From NCBI GenBank assembly GCA_947258705.1, contig CAMYJA010000010.1, positions 9,489 to 66,970 on the forward strand: a stretch of DNA of 57,482 nucleotides, given 5' to 3'. The stretch is from an uncultured Hyphomicrobiaceae bacterium. GTDB taxonomy: Bacteria > Pseudomonadota > Alphaproteobacteria > Rhizobiales > CAMYJA01. The notes under the pieces were generated by a model. It searched no databases. It was not told the DNA's origin and saw only the letters and a list, made by a program, of their open reading frames with translations. Numbering within the stretch: position 1 is the first letter of the stretch; each line of letters begins with the position of its first letter. Positions 48,136 through 57,226 of this stretch are shown here, in pieces. A program made the translations under genes and the position numbers.

Positions 48136-48528
48136 TCAGGAATTACTGGCTTGGCGCTTTCCGATGTGCCTGATCGAACGCTGGTGTAAATGCTCTTTCA
48201 CATTATTGATAATGATAACCACAATGAGAGCAATCACCATGCCAAGTATCATAGAGGAAAAGACGCGTTCCACATCGTGGCGAGCATTGAAAATTTCATG
48301 CTCCCAGAAAAAGTAATAAGCCGCGAACGAGCACGCTGCCATCGCCGGCATATACATCAAAGACGCCACCAGTCCGAGGCGGGTTTTCATATAATAGGCG
48401 CTGATCAGGGAAAAGCCGATGATGATATATACGGTGGAAGAGGAGAAACCACCCAACAAAGTCCCCAGATAGTCGATGAACACGAAGTCCAGACCATAAT
48501 ATTCAAGTGTCAAATATTGAGCAATCAC
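48136..48528 (-). CDS. small membrane protein in the ethylmalonyl-CoA region
   Basis: A 130-residue protein with three probable membrane helices (about 30-48, 54-74 and 88-110), a polar N-terminus and a basic C-terminal tail rich in histidine. No motif identifies a function. It sits between ecm and ccr, on the ecm strand and 214 bases upstream of it, so it could be co-transcribed with ecm or merely reside there. The ATG at 48528 is the only good start in frame. Confidence 0.6.
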   Translation of the reverse strand: MIAQYLTLEYYGLDFVFIDYLGTLLGGFSSSTVYIIIGFSLISAYYMKTRLGLVASLMYMPAMAACSFAAYYFFWEHEIFNARHDVERVFSSMILGMVIALIVVIIINNVKEHLHQRSIRHIGKRQASNS

Positions 48529-48918
48529 GGTGAATTGTCCTGTCAGGATTTGAGGTTCAGGCGAATATAATAAGTTTTATCAATTAATTTTATATTAGGA
48601 CTTATGATTAACGGGCATGATTCCGGGCGTTTGGATCTTTGTTTTATCGCGGTATATCTGCCTTAAATCGTTGACTTCAGCCATATTTCAGCCGTTTGCC
48701 GACGGTCTCTATGAGCGTGTTGGCAAGCCTCGCCCATGATTTTCCATTCCGATTGCGAGCAGGAAATGCTGCACTGCCAAAAAAATGAGATTTATTTTGC
48801 CGCAATGCAAAAATTTTTATAATATCACTGTTACGTAAACTTCACAGACGTCTGATCCGGACGTTCATTGAAGGCCTTTATTCCTAGGAAATCCAGCTAC
48901 AGCTTCAAAGGGGTAGAC
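48529..48918. other. intergenic region upstream of ccr
   Basis: This 390-base, AT-rich region separates the small membrane protein gene (minus) from ccr (plus). It holds the palindrome and -10-like element at 48795-48823 and the ribosome binding site AAAGGGG before 48919. No gene is supported within it. Confidence 0.5.
48795..48823 (+). promoter_or_regulatory. ccr promoter with palindromic operator
   Basis: TTTTGC (48795-48800) and GCAAAA (48807-48812) form an inverted repeat around CGCAAT, and TATAAT lies at 48818-48823. The left half-site falls where a -35 box would be (17-base spacing), so a bound protein would compete with RNA polymerase or act beside it. The core CGCAATGC matches the ecm upstream palindrome. 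About 95 bases separate the -10 box from the ccr start. Confidence 0.5.
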
Positions 48919-50208
48919 ATGGCAGAAACCGCAACGGCACAGGCACCAGCCGCCTCCGGTAAAAAGAAAGATCTCTACGAGGTCGGAGAAATACCGCCAC
49001 TGGGACATGTTCCGAAGAACATGTATGCCTGGTCCATCCGTAAAGACCGCCATGGCCCTCCGGAAGAGGCGATGCAGGTAGAAGTTTTACCGACTTGGGA
49101 GCTTGATTCCCATGACGTTCTCATTCTCGTAATGGCTGCCGGTGTCAATTATAATGGCGTTTGGGCGGCACTGGGAGAACCGATTTCTACCCTTGACGGC
49201 CACAAGAATCCCTATCACATCGCCGGCTCTGACGCCTCGGGCATTGTCTGGGCTGTCGGATCCAAGGTCAAGAACTGGAAAGTGGGTGACGAAGTCGTCG
49301 TTCACTGCAATCAGGACGATGGCGACGACGAAGAATGTAATGGCGGCGACCCGATGTTCTCGCCGACCCAGAGAATCTGGGGTTACGAGACCCCGGACGG
49401 CTCTTTCGCTCAGTTCGCCCGCGTACAGGCGCAACAGCTCATGCCACGGCCGAAACATCTGACCTGGGAAGAGTCCGCCTGTTACACCCTGACACTGGCC
49501 ACCGCCTACCGCATGCTGTTCGGTCATCGCCCCCACATATTGCGTCCGGGACACAATGTACTTGTTTGGGGCGCATCCGGCGGTCTGGGCTCCTTCGCCG
49601 TTCAGCTCTGCGCAACTGCCGGGGCCAATGCCATCGGCGTTATTTCAGACGAAAGCAAGCGTGATTTTGTCATGTCTCTCGGCGCCAAGGGCGTCATAAA
49701 CCGAAAGGATTTCGACTGCTGGGGCGCGCTTCCTGAAGTCAATTCCAAGGAGTATGGCACCTGGTTCAAGGAAGTTCGAAAATTCGGTAAAGCCATCTGG
49801 AACATTACCGGCAAGGGCGTGAACGTCGATTGCGTGTTCGAGCATCCCGGCCAGGCAACTTTCCCCGCATCGACATTTGTCGTCAAACGCGGCGGCATGG
49901 TCGTGATATGCGCAGGCACGACGGGGTACAATCTGACCATGGACGCGCGTTATGTCTGGATGCATCAAAAACGCATTCAGGGGTCTCATTTCGCGCATCT
50001 GAAACAGGCCAGCCAGGCAAACAAGCTTGTTATTGAGCGTAGGATCGATCCGGTCATGTCTGAAGTATTCCCCTGGGCCGAGATTCCGAAAGCACATACC
50101 CGCATGTGGAAGAACGAACATATGCCGGGCAATATGGCGGTACTGGTGACGGCGCCGACAACGGGCTTGCGGACCTTTGAGGATGCAATCGAAGCCTCGG
50201 AGAATTAA
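48919..50208 (+). CDS. ccr: crotonyl-CoA carboxylase/reductase
   Basis: This NADPH-dependent enzyme reductively carboxylates crotonyl-CoA to (2S)-ethylmalonyl-CoA, the key CO2-fixing step of the ethylmalonyl-CoA pathway. The 429-residue MDR-superfamily protein has GVNYNGVWAALGEP, the nucleotide-binding WGASGGLGSFAVQL, and the active-site segment around FEHPGQATFPASTFV (with Ccr-type residues for CO2 binding). The start at 48919 is backed by AAAGGGG; a frame open to 48868 adds residues unlike the family. mcd follows 181 bases downstream. Confidence 0.96.
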   Translation: MAETATAQAPAASGKKKDLYEVGEIPPLGHVPKNMYAWSIRKDRHGPPEEAMQVEVLPTWELDSHDVLILVMAAGVNYNGVWAALGEPISTLDGHKNPYHIAGSDASGIVWAVGSKVKNWKVGDEVVVHCNQDDGDDEECNGGDPMFSPTQRIWGYETPDGSFAQFARVQAQQLMPRPKHLTWEESACYTLTLATAYRMLFGHRPHILRPGHNVLVWGASGGLGSFAVQLCATAGANAIGVISDESKRDFVMSLGAKGVINRKDFDCWGALPEVNSKEYGTWFKEVRKFGKAIWNITGKGVNVDCVFEHPGQATFPASTFVVKRGGMVVICAGTTGYNLTMDARYVWMHQKRIQGSHFAHLKQASQANKLVIERRIDPVMSEVFPWAEIPKAHTRMWKNEHMPGNMAVLVTAPTTGLRTFEDAIEASEN

Positions 50209-50389
50209 AACGTCCGGAGCCGAGGGATTCAATGGAAACTCTCCCGGTCTGGGCTACAGTTTCTGCACTTGTCAACTAAGATGACTGCACATGAACGAAA
50301 TGAATCCTTTGAGTTTAGCATCGAAAAATAATAGTTCTCGGATATTGCTCAAATCGTACTGAAATTGCAGTCAAGCCACTGGAGCCCCG

Positions 50390-52078
50390 ATGTCAGTTGC
50401 AGAAAATACGCTGGATGATGAGACCGTCGCGCTACCTGATCAGCTGCAGCTTTTCGAACAGGCAGCTGCCGCCACCGGGACGCTCTATCAAAAAGCGCTT
50501 GATCATATGCGCGCAAAACACCTGGCCGGCGGCAAGGTTTCGTCATCGAGTCTCGATGCCGACCAACATGCCGTACACGGACTGGCCTGGTTCGCGACTT
50601 ATAACGAAGCCTTGCGCCAGATCTCCGATTATGCCGCTCGCATCACCGGTGAAGGCCGTTATGGCGAACTCGAGGCCCTCATTTCGCAAATGGGATTTAC
50701 GGAGTATCTCTGCCAGCTCACAGGCGGCATTCCCATGAGCCAGGGCGAAATGGTGAGGCCCCATGAACTCGGTCTCCAGCGAGAGGATATTGACGAATTT
50801 CAAAAACTACCGGCGGTTTCCGCTCTGGTGACGGGCGGTAACACACCGGCAGTCAGGGCACGCCTGGTCGATCTCATCCAAAAACAGCAGGGCTCGGCGA
50901 CCTATGGCGACACAGGCCTTGAAGAGACATATGACGCCATGCGCGACGAAATGCGCCGGTTCTCCGACGCCGAAGTCGCACCCCACGCCCATGAATGGCA
51001 TCTGGCCAATGAATATATTCCGCTCGAAATCATCTCTAAGATGAACGAGCTCGGCGTTTTCGGCCTGACGGTTCCGGAAGAATTCGGAGGTCTTGGGCTC
51101 GGCAAGGAATCCATGTGCGTCGTGTCCGAGGAACTTTCCCGCGGTTATATCGGTGTCGGCTCGCTCGGCACCCGTTCGGAAATTGCCGCGGAATTGATAT
51201 TGGTCGGCGGCACGGATGAGCAGAAAGCCCATTGGCTTCCCAAAATCGCGAGCGGCGAAATTCTGCCCACGGCGGTATTTACAGAGCCCAACATCGGCTC
51301 CGATCTCGCATCCTTGAAAACCCGCGCAGTAAAACATGACGGTACGTACAAGGTTACCGGCCAGAAAACCTGGATCACCCATCCTGTCCGCGCCGACTTG
51401 ATGACCTTGCTCGTCCGCACCAATGCGGAGGAATCCGGCTATCGCGGCCTCTCCATGCTGCTTGCCGAAAAACCTCGCGGCACTGACGAAAATCCGTTTC
51501 CGGCGAACGGCATGACCGGCGGCGAAATCGAGGTGCTCGGTTATCGCGGCATGAAGGAATACGACATATCCTTCGACGGCTTCGAGGTGCCGGCGGATAA
51601 TCTCTTGGGCGGTAAAGAGGGGCAGGGTTTCAAACAGCTCATGCAGACATTTGAATCCGCCCGTATCCAGACGGCGGCCCGTTCCATAGGCGTTGCGCAG
51701 GCGGCTTTGGATCTCGCGCTGCGTTATGGTCAGGAACGCATTCAGTTCGGCAGGCCGATCATCGAATTTCCCCGTGTTGCCGACAAGATCGCCATGATGG
51801 CTGTTGAAATCATGATTGCACGGCAGCTAACCTATTTCGCGGCGCGGGAGAAAGACCAGGATATCAGATGCGACCTGGAGGCGGGCATGGCCAAGCTGCT
51901 GGGGGCTCGCGTGGCCTGGGCCGCGGCCGACAATGCACTGCAGATCCACGGTGGCAACGGCTTCGCCCTTGAATATCCCGTGAGCCGGGTCCTGTGCGAC
52001 GCCCGCATCCTCAACATTTTCGAGGGTGCGGCTGAAATTCAGGCTCAGGTCATCGCCCGGCGATTACTCCAGGGATAG
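50390..52078 (+). CDS. mcd: (2S)-methylsuccinyl-CoA dehydrogenase
   Basis: This FAD acyl-CoA dehydrogenase oxidises methylsuccinyl-CoA to mesaconyl-C1-CoA in the ethylmalonyl-CoA pathway. The 562-residue protein is longer than ordinary acyl-CoA dehydrogenases by an N-terminal domain of about 160 residues, characteristic of Mcd. The dehydrogenase part shows FGLTVPEEFGGLGLG, the FTEPNIGSDLAS and GQKTWITH flavin motifs, and the C-terminal QIHGGNGFALEYPVSR. GGAG precedes the ATG. Location beside ccr supports Mcd over other dehydrogenases. An SDR gene follows 12 bases later. Confidence 0.94.
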   Translation: MSVAENTLDDETVALPDQLQLFEQAAAATGTLYQKALDHMRAKHLAGGKVSSSSLDADQHAVHGLAWFATYNEALRQISDYAARITGEGRYGELEALISQMGFTEYLCQLTGGIPMSQGEMVRPHELGLQREDIDEFQKLPAVSALVTGGNTPAVRARLVDLIQKQQGSATYGDTGLEETYDAMRDEMRRFSDAEVAPHAHEWHLANEYIPLEIISKMNELGVFGLTVPEEFGGLGLGKESMCVVSEELSRGYIGVGSLGTRSEIAAELILVGGTDEQKAHWLPKIASGEILPTAVFTEPNIGSDLASLKTRAVKHDGTYKVTGQKTWITHPVRADLMTLLVRTNAEESGYRGLSMLLAEKPRGTDENPFPANGMTGGEIEVLGYRGMKEYDISFDGFEVPADNLLGGKEGQGFKQLMQTFESARIQTAARSIGVAQAALDLALRYGQERIQFGRPIIEFPRVADKIAMMAVEIMIARQLTYFAAREKDQDIRCDLEAGMAKLLGARVAWAAADNALQIHGGNGFALEYPVSRVLCDARILNIFEGAAEIQAQVIARRLLQG

Positions 52079-52090
52079 TCGAATCTGAAC

Positions 52091-52924
52091 ATGGCAAACG
52101 GCAAATCAATTCTCATCACCGGCTCGTCGAGCGGTATCGGCTACGTCTGCGCCAAAGGCTTGCTGGAACGTGGCTGGCAGGTTTTTGCAACGGCGCGGCA
52201 ACCTGACGATCTCACCCGGCTCGAAAACGAAGGGCTGCACGCGCTCCATCTCGATTATAGGGATGAAGCCTCAATCGCCAATGTGGCGGATGAGGTGCTG
52301 GATCAAACCGATGGCAAGCTCTACGCGCTGTTCAATAATGGAGCTTACGGCCAGCCCGGTGCGGTCGAGGATCTCGAAACAAATATACTCCGCCAGCAAT
52401 TTGAAGCGAATTTCTTCGGTTGGCATGAGCTGACGCGCCGCCTGATCCCCGCCATGCGGAAAAACAACCGCGGTCGTATCGTTCAGTGCTCGTCCGTTTT
52501 GGGGCTTGTCTCGACACCTTATACCGGCGCCTATAACGCTACGAAATATGCACTCGAAGCCCTGTCCGACAGCATGCGGATGGAATTAAAGGATACCGGC
52601 ATCGATGTTTCGATCATCGAGCCCGGGCCCATCTGGACGCGTTTTTCAGAAAATGCCTTAAACGCATTTATAACAAATATCGAACGCGCATCCTCCCCGC
52701 ACGCCGAAACCTATGAGAGGCTCGTTGCTAAAATGGAGGAGGGACAGAATTCGAGATTCAAACTTCCGCCCGAGGCCGTTTATAAAAAACTCGTCCACGC
52801 ACTGGAGGCACCCAAGCCAAAGGCGAGATATTATGTGACGGTCGCCACCCATCTCGCTGCAATCGGTAAACGAACCCTGCCGGGCAGCGTCCAGGACTGG
52901 TTGATGGCCCGTGCCAGAGGCTAA
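52091..52924 (+). CDS. short-chain dehydrogenase/reductase
   Basis: The 277-residue classical SDR has coenzyme motif TGSSSGIG at residues 10-17, the NNGAYG segment (NNAG type), catalytic Ser in CSSVLGLVSTPYTGAYNATKYA, and Tyr/Lys of YNATK around 155-159. The lack of an acidic residue directly after the first strand hints at NADPH, though ATARQPDDL leaves this open. It begins 12 bases after mcd, so it is co-transcribed. It is not one of the named ethylmalonyl-CoA pathway enzymes. The substrate is unknown. Confidence 0.88.
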   Translation: MANGKSILITGSSSGIGYVCAKGLLERGWQVFATARQPDDLTRLENEGLHALHLDYRDEASIANVADEVLDQTDGKLYALFNNGAYGQPGAVEDLETNILRQQFEANFFGWHELTRRLIPAMRKNNRGRIVQCSSVLGLVSTPYTGAYNATKYALEALSDSMRMELKDTGIDVSIIEPGPIWTRFSENALNAFITNIERASSPHAETYERLVAKMEEGQNSRFKLPPEAVYKKLVHALEAPKPKARYYVTVATHLAAIGKRTLPGSVQDWLMARARG

Positions 52925-53241
52925 TCCGGAGGCCGAGCTAAATCCCTTCGGCGAACATTTGGCTCCCCTCCGTTTCCTAGAAGCGCAATTTGACGATGTC
53001 CCGATATTCAGGCGAAAAGATTAGCGGCCATCTCCAGCCTCCCCATTCTTTCACATTCCAGTGGTTCCCGCTCGCCGCCCGCGGTAAGAGTAAAATAACC
53101 AGTTTACCGATATATTCCCACAAGCCCTGCACAGGTTCATGATTGGCTCGTTCTTTACTTGAAGAAATGCCTGAAATGGCCATATTATGGGCCAAGGATG
53201 TAAACCCCTTAATTTCAACCAATCAAGAGGTCTCAAACACT
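52925..53241. other. intergenic region upstream of BI-1
   Basis: These 317 bases carry no gene that I can support. The BI-1 frame is open upstream to 53143, but this part is not family-like. A candidate promoter lies at 53159-53188. Confidence 0.4.
53159..53188 (+). promoter_or_regulatory. candidate promoter for the BI-1 gene
   Basis: TTGAAG (53159-53164) and TATTAT (53183-53188) are separated by 18 bases, close to a sigma-70 consensus, about 53 bases before the ATG at 53242. Identified by eye only. Confidence 0.4.
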
Positions 53242-54015
53242 ATGGCTGAACTCGAAAGACAATATGGTCACACAACCACGCAACGCGAAGCGCATATGGT
53301 TGATGAAGGCCTCCGCTCCTACATGATCAGTGTCTATAACTATATGGCCGCTGGCATAGGCATCACGGGTATTGTCGCATACGTGTTTTATACCCTGGCC
53401 ATAACGGGCTCGGCGGACGGCGCGGTCGCTCAATTGCCAAATGGCGCTTTTCTGACGGAATTCGGCCGTCTCCTCTTTGTCAGCCCGCTGAAATGGGTCG
53501 TCATGCTCGCACCGCTCGGCATGGTGTTCCTTATCTCCGCGCGTGTTAGCAGCATGAGCGTTTCGGCAGCGCAGATATCGTTCTGGGTGTTCGCGGCACT
53601 GATGGGCGCATCGCTCTCTTCGATCTTTCTGGTCTATACCCACGGATCGATCGCCAATATCTTCTTCATCACAGCAGCCGCATTCGGCTCGTTGAGTCTT
53701 TGGGGCTACACGACGAAGAAAGACATCTCCGGATGGGGCTCCTTCCTCATTATGGGACTTGTCGGCATCATCCTGGCGTCGCTGGTCAATATCTGGCTTC
53801 AATCGCCCGCACTCCAGTTCGCATTTTCGGTTATCGGCGTTCTGGTCTTTGCCGGTTTGACGGCCTATGACACCCAGCGCATCAAGGAAATGTATTTCGT
53901 CGGTGATGACGGATCGGTCATGGCGCGCAAGGCTATCATGGGCGCCTTGAGCCTCTACCTCGATTTCATCAACATGTTCATCATGCTCCTATCGCTCTTC
54001 GGTTCGCGCGAATAG
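53242..54015 (+). CDS. Bax inhibitor-1/YccA family membrane protein
   Basis: A 257-residue inner-membrane protein with about seven helices. It has the BI-1 signatures: RSYMISVYNYMAAGIGITGIVAYV at the first helix, ASLSSIFLVYTHGSI in the middle, and FAGLTAYDTQRIKEMY with LSLYLDFINMFIMLLSLFG at the end (the aspartates form the family's pH-sensing pair). Bacterial members interact with FtsH or act as calcium leak channels in a few studied cases. ATG at 53242 with AGAGG upstream. A terminator directly follows. Confidence 0.94.
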   Translation: MAELERQYGHTTTQREAHMVDEGLRSYMISVYNYMAAGIGITGIVAYVFYTLAITGSADGAVAQLPNGAFLTEFGRLLFVSPLKWVVMLAPLGMVFLISARVSSMSVSAAQISFWVFAALMGASLSSIFLVYTHGSIANIFFITAAAFGSLSLWGYTTKKDISGWGSFLIMGLVGIILASLVNIWLQSPALQFAFSVIGVLVFAGLTAYDTQRIKEMYFVGDDGSVMARKAIMGALSLYLDFINMFIMLLSLFGSRE

Positions 54016-54041
54016 CATTGACTGAACAGTCGAGACCACGG

Positions 54042-54072
54042 AAAAGCCCCGTCAATGCGACGGGGCTTTTTT
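54042..54072 (+). terminator. Rho-independent terminator after BI-1
   Basis: AAAAGCCCCGTC (54042-54053) pairs with GACGGGGCTTTT (54059-54070) around a five-base loop, followed by further T residues. It starts 27 bases after the BI-1 stop codon. Confidence 0.92.
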
Positions 54073-54216
54073 CATGGGATTCGCGCGGTTGAGAACCCAA
54101 AAGCAACGAAACAATCGAAAACCGACTGGCTCCAATTGACTAGCCACCAGAGTTTCTCTAATTCATAGGACTTATACAAAGTAACATGCGTAATAGAATA
54201 CGGGGCGTATTTCCAA

Positions 54217-54801
54217 ATGAAGTTGTTCAGATTTTTCCTCATTTTTCCACTCGTGGCAGCACTTGGCGCCTGCGCTACACCCATGGAAGTATCGCATGTT
54301 ACGGAAATATCTTCACTGGCCGGAAGGCAGGGCGTTGACGTATACGCCGCCCAGCGCGAGCGCGGTAGAACCGACGTACCCCGTTACCGCGGCGACCAGG
54401 TCGTAGAGGTAAGGACGTACCACGCCACGGCAGAGGACTATGGCGAATCGGTCGGCGAGGAATTTGCCGGCGCCCAATGCACGTTGAAGGCAAGCAATTA
54501 CAACGCCAAGTTCCAAACACCGGCGAAAGTGCGCGTGCCCCTTTACGGCGCAAAATCGAGTCCGCTCGACCTGACCTGTCAGCATCCGGACCACCGCACG
54601 CGCAACAAGGTTTTCCCCTTCTATAACAAGACCCATTCAGACCGTCTGGCGGTCGGTGCGAATGGCGGATTGGCGGGCGTACTCGTCGTCGCGGCCGTTA
54701 ACGGCCTTTCCGACAGCGGTGAAGACGAATACCGCTACCCCATTCTTCAATTGCCAATGCTTTTGAACAAACCGAAGAAAAAGGCCCAAACAAGCAATTA
54801 A
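54217..54801 (+). CDS. lipoprotein of unknown function
   Basis: The 194-residue protein has a lipoprotein signal peptide (FRFFLIFPLVAALGAC, lipidated Cys19). The mature part is mixed alpha/beta with a conserved-looking segment around YHATAEDYGESVGEEFAGAQCTLKASNYNAKFQTPAKVRVP and a second cysteine further on (DLTCQHP). A hydrophobic glycine/alanine stretch (ANGGLAGVLVVAAVNGL, about 148-164) lies near the C-terminus. No named family is recognised. No ribosome binding site is obvious. It converges with the DUF2794 gene, eight bases apart. Confidence 0.75.
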   Translation: MKLFRFFLIFPLVAALGACATPMEVSHVTEISSLAGRQGVDVYAAQRERGRTDVPRYRGDQVVEVRTYHATAEDYGESVGEEFAGAQCTLKASNYNAKFQTPAKVRVPLYGAKSSPLDLTCQHPDHRTRNKVFPFYNKTHSDRLAVGANGGLAGVLVVAAVNGLSDSGEDEYRYPILQLPMLLNKPKKKAQTSN

Positions 54802-54809
54802 TCGGCCCC

Positions 54810-55217
54810 TCAAACCTCGACGAGCCTGAGCTTTTTATCGAGCACGGCCAACACGCGCCGGAGCTCATGCCCGCGCTTGAGAATAAGCCCGGTCGGCGTA
54901 ACCACGCTGTAAATGCCCTGCTTGCGGGCGAGTTTCGGATTTTTGATAATCCGGTAAAGCGGGAATTCGCTGGAGTTGCGGAAAATGGAAAACACGGCCT
55001 GTTCGCGCAACATGTCGATCGCATAATCGCGCCACTCGCCGGCCGCGACCATGCGCCCATAGACGTTTAGAATTTCATTGAGTTCTCGGCGATCGAACCG
55101 TGTCCGGTCCAGAATTGACGACCGGGCCTGATCTGGCGCAGGCACGGCCTGGTTTTTATTCTTCGGTTTCCGGCCCTTGGAATAAGGGCGAAAGGATATG
55201 GGTTCGATTTCGTTCAA
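54810..55217 (-). CDS. DUF2794 family protein
   Basis: A 135-residue protein matching the alphaproteobacterial DUF2794 family. The diagnostic run is FDRRELNEILNVYGRMVAAGEWRDYAIDML, then AVFSIFRNSSEFPLYRIIKNPKLARKQGIYSVVTPTGLILKRGHELRRVL. The N-terminal 40 residues are basic and disordered. Translation appears to begin at TTG, with GGAGG six bases upstream. The function of the family is unknown. Confidence 0.9.
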   Translation of the reverse strand: MNEIEPISFRPYSKGRKPKNKNQAVPAPDQARSSILDRTRFDRRELNEILNVYGRMVAAGEWRDYAIDMLREQAVFSIFRNSSEFPLYRIIKNPKLARKQGIYSVVTPTGLILKRGHELRRVLAVLDKKLRLVEV

Positions 55218-55391
55218 ATCACGCCTCCATAGCTGAATTTACCTGCGCATGATCACCTGTTAAGCTTTAAATATCAAGGTGCTTGCCAAAGAATGGCAAT
55301 ATGTAATATAGTGTAACAAATATCACAGAAATGTCATGTTTTGACCTTGTATGAGCCCCAAAGGGCACCCATATCTGAGTCATCGGCACTT

Positions 55392-55465
55392 GGCCCGATC
55401 CACTGCAAGACTTCGGAATCTCAGCCCCCCAGTCCCCCCCGAGTCTGCAATTACTGGATCGGGCC
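55392..55465 (+). promoter_or_regulatory. long inverted repeat in the purH leader
   Basis: GGCCCGATCCA (55392-55402) pairs perfectly with TGGATCGGGCC (55455-55465). The stem can extend inward through TGCA and AGACT/AGTCT with small bulges. The loop holds two C-runs. ATTCTTTTG follows the right arm, so it resembles an attenuator or the terminator of a short leader RNA. No known riboswitch consensus was recognised. Confidence 0.5.
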
Positions 55466-55534
55466 ATTCTTTTGTCAACACCCCCCCCACCCTGAAACTG
55501 CTCCGGATTTTGCCCGGCCACGAATCCGTGCTAC

Positions 55535-55557
55535 CCGCCTTTTTATAGTAAAGGCGG
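55535..55557 (+). other. hairpin 89 bases before purH
   Basis: CCGCCTTT (55535-55542) pairs perfectly with AAAGGCGG (55550-55557) around a seven-base loop. There is no T-tract after it. Together with the larger inverted repeat upstream it suggests a structured leader. Confidence 0.5.
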
Positions 55558-55645
55558 ACTCAAATTCGGGTCAAAAGAACCTCAAAACAATGAACGGTTT
55601 CGATCGGGCAATCACCAAGACAAAATCAAAAACGGGCGGGATGTG

Positions 55646-57226
55646 ATGGCAGAGGAAAATATCGGCATAAAACGCGCGCTCCTTTCGGTCTCGGACAAGA
55701 CGGGACTGGTCGAATTCGCCCGCGCCCTGGACGGGCGCAATGTCGAGCTGATCTCGACCGGCGGCACGGCGGCCATGCTCCGCGAGGCGGGGCTCGACGT
55801 CAAGGACGTGTCCGAGATCACCGGCTTTCCCGAAATGATGGACGGCCGCGTCAAAACCCTCCACCCCAATGTCCATGGCGGCCTTCTCGCCATTCGCGGC
55901 AATGAAGAACACGAACAGGCGGCGCGCGACCACAACATCGCCCCCATCGACCTACTGGTGGTCAATCTCTATCCCTTCGAGGCGACGGTGGCGAAGGGTG
56001 CGGAATTCGACGACTGCGTCGAGAATATCGACATCGGCGGCCCGGCCATGATCCGCGCGGCGGCGAAAAATTTCGCGGGCGTGGCGGTCGTCACGGATGC
56101 CGGGCAATATGACGCCCTGCTCGAAGAAATGAACGCCCATGACGGCGGCACGTCGCATGAGTTTCGAAAATCCCTGGCCCATGCGGCCTTCGCCCGCACG
56201 GCGGCCTATGACGGCGCGATCTCGAACTATCTCGGCGCCGTTCTCGACCACCCCGAGGGCAAACCTTCAGGCCTGCCGCGCAGCTTCACCATGCAGTTCG
56301 AAAAAAGCCAGACCATGCGCTATGGCGAAAACCCGCACCAAAGCGCGGCATTTTATACGGGCGGCGGCAACGAGGCATCCATATCGACGGCGAAGCAGCT
56401 GGCGGGCAAGGAGCTTTCCTATAATAATATCGCCGACACCGACGCGGCCCTCGAATGCGTCAAGCAATTCGCGGACGGCCCGGCCTGCGTCATCGTCAAG
56501 CACGCCAATCCCTGTGGCGTCGCCGAGGCGGATGACCTGAAGACCGCCTATGACCGCGCCTTCGCCACCGATCCCGAAAGCGCATTCGGCGGCATCATCG
56601 CCTTCAACGGCCCGCTCGACGGCGAAACGGCCGGGGAAATCATCGCCCGCCAGTTCGTCGAAGTCATCATCGCGCCCGAGATTTCCGATGCGGCGCTTGA
56701 GGCCTGCCAAAAGAAGAAAAACGTCCGCGTTCTCAAGTGCGGCCAATGGAGCGCGGAACCGGCCCAAAGGCTCGATTATAAACGCGTGAACGGCGGGCTC
56801 CTCGTTCAGGACGCGGATCTGGCGCTGCACGACAAGCTCGAGACGGTCACCGCCCGCGCGCCGACCGACAAGGAATTGGAAGACCTCGTCTTCACCTGGA
56901 AGGTTGCGAAATTCGTCAAATCCAACGCCGTGGTTTACGGCAGGGACCGCATGACCATCGGCGTCGGCGCCGGGCAGATGAGCCGGGTGAACTCGGTCCG
57001 CATCGCCGCCATCAAGGCGGAGCAGGCGGGCCTCGACATCAAGGGCTCGGTCGTCGCCTCGGACGCCTTCTTCCCCTTTGCCGACGGCCTCATCGCGGCG
57101 GCGGAGTCGGGCGTGAAGGCCGTCATCCAGCCCGGCGGCTCCATGCGCGACAGTGAGGTGATCGACGCGGCCAATGAGATGGGCCTCGCAATGGTCCTGA
57201 CCGGCATGCGGCATTTCAGGCATTAA
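55646..57226 (+). CDS. purH: bifunctional AICAR transformylase/IMP cyclohydrolase
   Basis: The enzyme performs the last two steps of IMP synthesis: formylation of AICAR by 10-formyl-THF, then ring closure. It has 526 residues. The N-terminal MGS-like cyclohydrolase domain ([41 protein letters not shown]) is followed by the transformylase domain with the KHANPCG motif (about 285-291) and AFGGIIAFN. The ATG at 55646 is preferred over a GTG one codon upstream. GC content is visibly higher than in the neighbouring genes. A perfect palindrome overlaps the stop codon. Confidence 0.97.
   Translation: MAEENIGIKRALLSVSDKTGLVEFARALDGRNVELISTGGTAAMLREAGLDVKDVSEITGFPEMMDGRVKTLHPNVHGGLLAIRGNEEHEQAARDHNIAPIDLLVVNLYPFEATVAKGAEFDDCVENIDIGGPAMIRAAAKNFAGVAVVTDAGQYDALLEEMNAHDGGTSHEFRKSLAHAAFARTAAYDGAISNYLGAVLDHPEGKPSGLPRSFTMQFEKSQTMRYGENPHQSAAFYTGGGNEASISTAKQLAGKELSYNNIADTDAALECVKQFADGPACVIVKHANPCGVAEADDLKTAYDRAFATDPESAFGGIIAFNGPLDGETAGEIIARQFVEVIIAPEISDAALEACQKKKNVRVLKCGQWSAEPAQRLDYKRVNGGLLVQDADLALHDKLETVTARAPTDKELEDLVFTWKVAKFVKSNAVVYGRDRMTIGVGAGQMSRVNSVRIAAIKAEQAGLDIKGSVVASDAFFPFADGLIAAAESGVKAVIQPGGSMRDSEVIDAANEMGLAMVLTGMRHFRH

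Larger units (their letters stand above)
55218..55645. other. leader/intergenic region upstream of purH
   Basis: This 428-base region contains no gene that I can support. An AT-rich part (55270-55345) is followed by the large inverted repeat at 55392-55465, C-tracts (55424-55440 and 55482-55497) and a second hairpin at 55535-55557. The purH ribosome binding site (GGGCGGG) is at the end. Confidence 0.5.

Noticed and set aside
55218-55645. ZTP (pfl) riboswitch upstream of purH
   Set aside because: The expected conserved pieces of the motif were not found by eye. The hairpins seen do not match its layout.
56267-57223. 318-codon frame antisense to purH
   Set aside because: A shadow of the high-GC purH gene; composition dominated by Arg/Gly/Asp with no recognisable fold.
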